Positions 5,887 through 9,922 of a stretch of 9,922 nt of DNA are shown one piece after another; position 1 is the first letter of the stretch, and the number at the start of each line of letters is the position of its first letter. Under the pieces are notes generated by a model, which saw nothing but the letters and a program-made list of their open reading frames with translations, searched no databases and had not been told where the DNA came from. Source of the DNA: Desulfonema limicola (lineage in GTDB: Bacteria; Desulfobacterota; Desulfobacteria; Desulfobacterales; DYRC01); NCBI GenBank assembly GCA_020718925.1, contig DYRC01000142.1, forward strand, positions 1 to 9,922. Reading direction: 5' to 3'. A program made the translations under genes and the position numbers.

Positions 5887-7209
5887 ATGGATGTTGTATT
5901 GCTGTCCCGACTGCAATTTGCAGCCGCAACCATGTTTCACTTTCTGTTCGTGCCGCTGACTCTGGGGCTGTCCGTATTGGTTGCTTATATGGAAACTCAG
6001 TATGTGCGAACCAAAGATGAAACCTATCTGAAAATGGCAAAATTCTGGGGCAAAATCTTTCTGATCAACTTTGCCTTGGGCGTTGTAACCGGCATTACGC
6101 TGGAGTTTCAATTCGGCACAAACTGGTCAAGATATTCCGCGTATGTCGGAGATATTTTCGGCTCTCTCTTAGCCATTGAAGCCACAAGCTCTTTTTTCCT
6201 TGAATCCACGCTGATCGGCGTCTGGATTTTCGGGTGGAAAAAGCTTTCTGCCAAAGCACATGCCATTGTGATGTGGCTGATAGCCGCAGCATCTTCTTTG
6301 TCTGCCATCTGGATTCTGACTGCCAACGGCTGGATGCAGCATCCGGTCGGCTTTACCATCAGAGACGGACGCGCAGAATTGACGGATTTTTTGGCAGTTG
6401 TACTTAATCCTTTCGGAATACTGGAATTTTTCCATGTTATTCCGGCTGCTTATGTTCTGAGCGCATTTGTTGTCATGGGCGTCAGCGCGTATCATCTGCT
6501 GAAAAAACAGCATGTTGATTTTTTTACCCGCTCATTTAAAATCGCATTGGTATTCGGATTGATTTTCAGCATATTCTTGGCAATTGAAGGCGATACTCAT
6601 GCAGTTCATGTAACCAAAGTTCAGCCTGCAAAACTCGCGGCAATGGAAGCGCATTGGGAAACCATGCCCAGAGCGCCGATTCATCTCTTTGCCATTCCTG
6701 ATGAGGAAAATGAGAAAAATCTGATTGAAATCGGCTCAATTCCGGGAATGCTGAGTTTTCTCGGTCATCACGATATTAACGCCGAAGTCAGAGGCTTGAA
6801 AGATTTTCCCAAAGAAGAACGCCCGCCGGTGCTTATATCTCTGATTGCTTTCAGAACAATGGTCGGACTGGGTACGCTGTTTCCCTTGCTGATGATTATC
6901 GGATTTTGGCTCAGAAATCGCCTGACAGATAATGAATGGTTTCTGAGAATTATGCTGTTTGCGATTCCGCTGCCTTATATTGCTATGGAATTGGGCTGGG
7001 TGCTTGCCGAAGTCGGTCGTCAGCCGTGGATTGTTTATGGATTGATGAAAACATCGGATGCGGTGTCGCCCGTAGCAAGCTCTCAGGTTTTCATATCATT
7101 ACTGGCATTTATCGGCATTTATGGGCTGCTCGGATTGACCGGCTTTTATCTGATGGCAAAAACAGCCCAAAAAGGACCTGAACCTGTAACCGTTCCGGTG
7201 AAAGAATAA
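5887..7209 (+). CDS. cydA: Cytochrome bd quinol oxidase subunit I
   Basis: Integral membrane subunit that oxidises quinol and carries haems b558, b595 and d for reduction of O2 to water. The expected functional residues are visible: H18 (E. coli H19 equivalent), E98 and E106 in LAIEATSSFFLES, H183 in FFHVIPAAYV for haem b558, the Q-loop start QPAKLAAME (K249, E254), R323/M325 in FRTMVGLG, and GRQPW (377-381). At 440 residues it lacks the long insertion of the E. coli Q-loop, so it is the short-Q-loop type. Multiple hydrophobic helices span the length. GGAGGAG at 5874-5880 sets the start. The cydB gene follows after 12 bp. Its role here is probably O2 scavenging by an anaerobe. Confidence 0.97.
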   Translation: MDVVLLSRLQFAAATMFHFLFVPLTLGLSVLVAYMETQYVRTKDETYLKMAKFWGKIFLINFALGVVTGITLEFQFGTNWSRYSAYVGDIFGSLLAIEATSSFFLESTLIGVWIFGWKKLSAKAHAIVMWLIAAASSLSAIWILTANGWMQHPVGFTIRDGRAELTDFLAVVLNPFGILEFFHVIPAAYVLSAFVVMGVSAYHLLKKQHVDFFTRSFKIALVFGLIFSIFLAIEGDTHAVHVTKVQPAKLAAMEAHWETMPRAPIHLFAIPDEENEKNLIEIGSIPGMLSFLGHHDINAEVRGLKDFPKEERPPVLISLIAFRTMVGLGTLFPLLMIIGFWLRNRLTDNEWFLRIMLFAIPLPYIAMELGWVLAEVGRQPWIVYGLMKTSDAVSPVASSQVFISLLAFIGIYGLLGLTGFYLMAKTAQKGPEPVTVPVKE

Positions 7210-7221
7210 GGAGGCATCTCA

Positions 7222-8247
7222 ATGGAATTGCAAAATACATGGTTTTTTCTCTGGGGACTGTTGTGGGCAATATTTTTTATGACTGACGGCTTTGATTTCG
7301 GCATCGGAACCCTGCTTCCGTTTTTGGGAAGAAAAGACGAAGAACGCCGGATGATGCTCAATGCCATGGGACCGCTTTGGGATGGCAATGAAGTATGGCT
7401 GATTGCGGCAGGCGGCGTTACTTTTGCGGCATTTCCGAAAGTCTATGCCGTGATGTTTTCATCGCTGTATTCTGCTTTGATGCTGATTTTATTTGCATTG
7501 ATTTTGCGCGGCGTTGCCATTGAATTTCGCAGCAAACTTGACGGCAAAGGCTGGAGACAGGTTTGGGATACCTGCATTTTTATCGGCAGCGTGGCTCCGG
7601 CAGTTTTGTTCGGCGTGGCATTTGCCAATATTTTCAAAGGCATTCCGATTGATGAAGCAGGATTGTATCATGGCACGTTGTTCACGCTGCTCAACGGTTA
7701 CGGCGTTTTGGGCGGATTGCTGTTTTTAAGCTTATTTCTGGTTCACGGCGCATTGTGGCTTGGAATCCGCACCGAAGGCGATTTGCAGGAACGCAGTGTG
7801 AAATTTGCAAATGTGATGTGGTTTGTGCTGCTGGTTGTGGCAGTACTCTTTTTGTATGCCACTTACAAAGAAACCAATCTCTATGACAATTATTTCCGGT
7901 ATCCGGTGCTGTTTCTGGTCGTGATTCTGGATGTTGCGGCTTTGGTAGGAATCAAGTATTTCCTCAAAAAAGAATGCCTGTTCTGTGCATGGGGTTCATC
8001 TGCGCTGACCATTGTGCTGTGTGTATTTTTCGGAGTAATCGGAATTTTTCCGAATCTGTTTCCGTCAAGCATCAATGCCGAAAGCAGTCTGAGTGCGTAC
8101 AACGCATCGTCAAGCCCGCTGACATTGAAGATTATGCTGATTGTGGCGTTAATTTTCGTGCCGATTGTTATTGCTTATCAGACTTGGGCTTATAAGCTGT
8201 TCAGTGATAAGGTGAACAGAGAGGAAATTGGGGAAGAGGCGTATTAA
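7222..8247 (+). CDS. cydB: Cytochrome bd quinol oxidase subunit II
   Basis: Haem-free membrane partner of CydA, needed for assembly of the oxidase. The 341 residues carry CydB signatures: TDGFDFGIGTLLPFLGR near the N-terminus (21-37), GPLWDGNEVWLIAAGG (50-65), and the late loop SSLSAYNASSSPLTL that precedes the last helix. Several hydrophobic helices are evident. AAGGAGG (7208-7214) overlaps the cydA stop, showing tight coupling. No small cydX-like ORF is apparent downstream before the terminator, and no cydCD maturation genes are in the window. Confidence 0.96.
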   Translation: MELQNTWFFLWGLLWAIFFMTDGFDFGIGTLLPFLGRKDEERRMMLNAMGPLWDGNEVWLIAAGGVTFAAFPKVYAVMFSSLYSALMLILFALILRGVAIEFRSKLDGKGWRQVWDTCIFIGSVAPAVLFGVAFANIFKGIPIDEAGLYHGTLFTLLNGYGVLGGLLFLSLFLVHGALWLGIRTEGDLQERSVKFANVMWFVLLVVAVLFLYATYKETNLYDNYFRYPVLFLVVILDVAALVGIKYFLKKECLFCAWGSSALTIVLCVFFGVIGIFPNLFPSSINAESSLSAYNASSSPLTLKIMLIVALIFVPIVIAYQTWAYKLFSDKVNREEIGEEAY

Positions 8248-8268
8248 GGAATATTGAATTTGATTGAG

Positions 8269-8295
8269 AGGGCGGGGTGAAACTCGCCCTTTTTG
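8269..8295 (+). terminator. Intrinsic terminator after cydAB
   Basis: AGGGCG (8269-8274) pairs with CGCCCT (8285-8290) across a 10-base loop, followed by TTTT. It lies 21 bp after the cydB stop and marks the border between the redox genes and the A/T-rich region. Confidence 0.75.
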
Positions 8296-8302
8296 ATTTG
8301 AA

Positions 8303-8331
8303 TTGACACGACAAAAGTGGTGTGATAAATT
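8303..8331 (+). promoter_or_regulatory. Possible promoter for the ATPase-TOPRIM pair
   Basis: A perfect TTGACA (8303-8308) is followed after 17 bp by TAAATT (8326-8331), a weak -10 element. About 90 bp of A/T-rich leader with a T-run at about 8362-8371 follows before the ATG at 8419. I see no other clear feature in the leader. Confidence 0.45.
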
Positions 8332-8418
8332 AACATTTAATTCTTTTGAAGAGAAAGTTTATTTTTTTTTGGAGTTGAATGTTTTCACTCTTATACTTTG
8401 AGTTTATGAGGTTTAATT

Positions 8419-9537
8419 ATGATTAAATCATTTCATATAAAAAATTTTCGTTGCTTTAATTCCACTAAAGCAAGTGGTTTTTCTATGATCAACTTGTTCG
8501 GAGGAAGAAATAATTCAGGAAAAACTGCTTTATTGGAAGCATTATTGCTGATGGGGATGCCTTCAAATGAGAGTATTGCGAAACTACTCTCTTTTAGAAG
8601 AGTAAGTAATAAATATCTTGAAAAGATGCCTCAAAAAGTTTGGGATAATTTTTTCTATCAACAAAAAAAAGAAAATCAAATATTGCTTAATTTTGTTTTA
8701 GACAATAAATCAGATAATAGAGTTTCTATAATCTGTGAAGAAAAAGTCGATGATTTTATAAGCATGGTAAATAAGGATACAGATGATGAGGATGTATTGG
8801 CTTTTGCTAACAGCCTTGTAAACACAAATATTGCTAAATCTTCTCTAAACATAAGTGCTTATACTGGTGAGACTCAACTACAGATAAATGTTTTTATATC
8901 TACATCCACTGGTAGGGTTGGTAAGGGCATAGCACATACTTTTATTGATACTCACTTTGTTCCAGCAAGTTCTAAATTAAATACTGAAGCATTAGCAACA
9001 GAATTTGATATATCGAAACATGAAGGAAACTCTGAAGTTTTGTTAAAAGCATTTCAAATAATTGATAATACAATTGAAAAAGTTGATACTTTTAACATTG
9101 GAGAGGCAGCATTATATCTGAAACGTAATAATGAGAATTATATGTCGCTCTCGTTGTTTGGTGATGCAATGAACAGGATTGCTGACTTTTTATTAAGAAT
9201 TGTAAATAATAAAAATAGCATTTTACTAATAGACGAAATTGAAAATGGTATTCATTATGAAAATCAAGAAGATATTTGGAAAATACTTTTTGAGCTATGT
9301 AAAGAACATAATGTTCAGTTATTTGCTACCTCACATAGCTATGAAATGATAGAGGCATTTAAAAATATTATTATAAACAATGAATTTCAAGAATATGCCG
9401 GTTACTTTGAAATGGCACGTCATCCTATTTCTAATGAAATAACTATTCAAAAAATACCAATTTATTCATTAGAAGACAAGCTTAACAGTAAAAGCCCGAT
9501 CAGAGGCGAGCAAAGAAATAGGAGAAAAGTGTCATGA
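8419..9537 (+). CDS. AAA15/OLD-like ATP-binding protein, putative defence ATPase
   Basis: SMC/ABC-type ATPase of 372 residues related to the ATPase part of OLD-family nucleases. The N-terminus IKSFHIKNFRCF is the standard start of this family. Walker A is GRNNSGKT (29-36). A signature-like SLSLFGDAMNR occupies 243-253, Walker B with catalytic glutamate is ILLIDE (268-273) followed by IENG, and the switch histidine is in TSHS (304-307). All nucleotide motifs look intact. The middle (about 60-235) is low in recognisable features. There is no nuclease domain in this chain; the overlapping next gene supplies a TOPRIM-like domain. The ribosome site (TGAGG) is weak. Base usage is strongly A/T-rich compared with cydB, suggesting transfer. 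Function in phage defence is inferred from architecture, not shown. Confidence 0.88.
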   Translation: MIKSFHIKNFRCFNSTKASGFSMINLFGGRNNSGKTALLEALLLMGMPSNESIAKLLSFRRVSNKYLEKMPQKVWDNFFYQQKKENQILLNFVLDNKSDNRVSIICEEKVDDFISMVNKDTDDEDVLAFANSLVNTNIAKSSLNISAYTGETQLQINVFISTSTGRVGKGIAHTFIDTHFVPASSKLNTEALATEFDISKHEGNSEVLLKAFQIIDNTIEKVDTFNIGEAALYLKRNNENYMSLSLFGDAMNRIADFLLRIVNNKNSILLIDEIENGIHYENQEDIWKILFELCKEHNVQLFATSHSYEMIEAFKNIIINNEFQEYAGYFEMARHPISNEITIQKIPIYSLEDKLNSKSPIRGEQRNRRKVS

Positions 9538-9922
9538 ATATTTTGATAGTTGAAAGCGAGAACGATCAATATTTTATTGAAGCAATTGCTAAAAAGGTTT
9601 CATCTGAAACTATAGTTTGTCGAATTGATGAATATAAATATAGTAGCTTAGATGAAAAAAAATTGACTACCCAAATTACTAATGCCCTAATAGACACTAC
9701 TAGAAATGTTTCAAAAATCGGGATTATTCTTGATATGGATGACTCTACTCAAGAAAAACGTATAGAATTAATTAATAAATGTCTGAAAAAATCTTTTTCT
9801 GATTGCGGTTATCCTGAGATAGATAGATTATTAACGAATACAAAGGAGTTTATAAAATGTAAAATAGATGATGATTTGAGTGTTGAAATAGCATGTTTTT
9901 TTACTAATATAGATGGTAAGGG
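9534..9922 (+). CDS. TOPRIM-like (DUF3226-like) protein, 3' end outside window
   Basis: The ATG overlaps the ATPase stop (ATGA, 9534-9537), so translation is probably coupled. The 129 visible residues begin with the TOPRIM-type first motif ILIVESENDQYFIEAI (E7, D11) and later show GIILDMDDS (D67, D69, D70), the DxD metal-binding element. This pattern fits the DUF3226/OLD-like TOPRIM group, whose members are putative or proven metal-dependent nucleases. The product should act with the ATPase; together they recreate in two chains what OLD proteins carry in one. The C-terminal part, and any further genes of the unit, are beyond the window. Confidence 0.75.
   Translation, partial: MNILIVESENDQYFIEAIAKKVSSETIVCRIDEYKYSSLDEKKLTTQITNALIDTTRNVSKIGIILDMDDSTQEKRIELINKCLKKSFSDCGYPEIDRLLTNTKEFIKCKIDDDLSVEIACFFTNIDGK

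Overview
The window looks like chromosome from an anaerobic bacterium, most plausibly a sulfate-reducing Desulfobacterota. That placement is an inference. It rests on a desulfoferrodoxin with a desulforedoxin-type N-terminal centre, rubrerythrin, small rubredoxin-like proteins, and cytochrome bd as the only terminal oxidase in view. Abundant C/G-rich palindromic repeats sit both between and inside genes.

Left third (1-3128): one very long reading frame, open at the left edge, encodes a tetratricopeptide-repeat protein ending in a SPINDLY/OGT-like O-GlcNAc transferase domain. It is modular: a block of TPRs plus a linker, then a second block of TPRs plus a linker, then the catalytic domain. The reading frame runs through three copies of the C/G-rich repeat family and one copy of a second, 7-bp-periodic repeat, always in frame and always at module borders or loops.

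3129-3880: a gene-poor stretch. It holds a large nested palindromic repeat (about 3157-3300), then two apparent gene remnants. One is the 3' end of an AbiEii-like nucleotidyltransferase toxin on the minus strand. The other is a small antitoxin-like ORF on the plus strand, broken by an in-frame TAA.

3869-5849: an oxygen-defence cluster, probably one operon. It starts from a good sigma70-type promoter and contains rubrerythrin, desulfoferrodoxin (superoxide reductase), a 51-aa rubredoxin-like protein, a flavodoxin and a 61-aa zinc-ribbon protein, closed by an intrinsic terminator. A C/G-rich hairpin repeat lies between the first two genes. The small redox proteins can supply electrons to the peroxide- and superoxide-reducing enzymes.

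5887-8295: cydA and cydB, encoding a short-Q-loop cytochrome bd quinol oxidase that removes O2 at the membrane, followed by a terminator. With the upstream cluster this covers O2, superoxide and peroxide.

8296-9922: base composition turns sharply A/T-rich. A two-gene unit begins: an AAA15/OLD-like ATPase whose stop overlaps (ATGA) the start of a TOPRIM-like protein cut by the window edge. The arrangement resembles ATPase-TOPRIM antiphage systems (OLD, Gabija, PARIS) and is the best candidate here for a little-described defence system.
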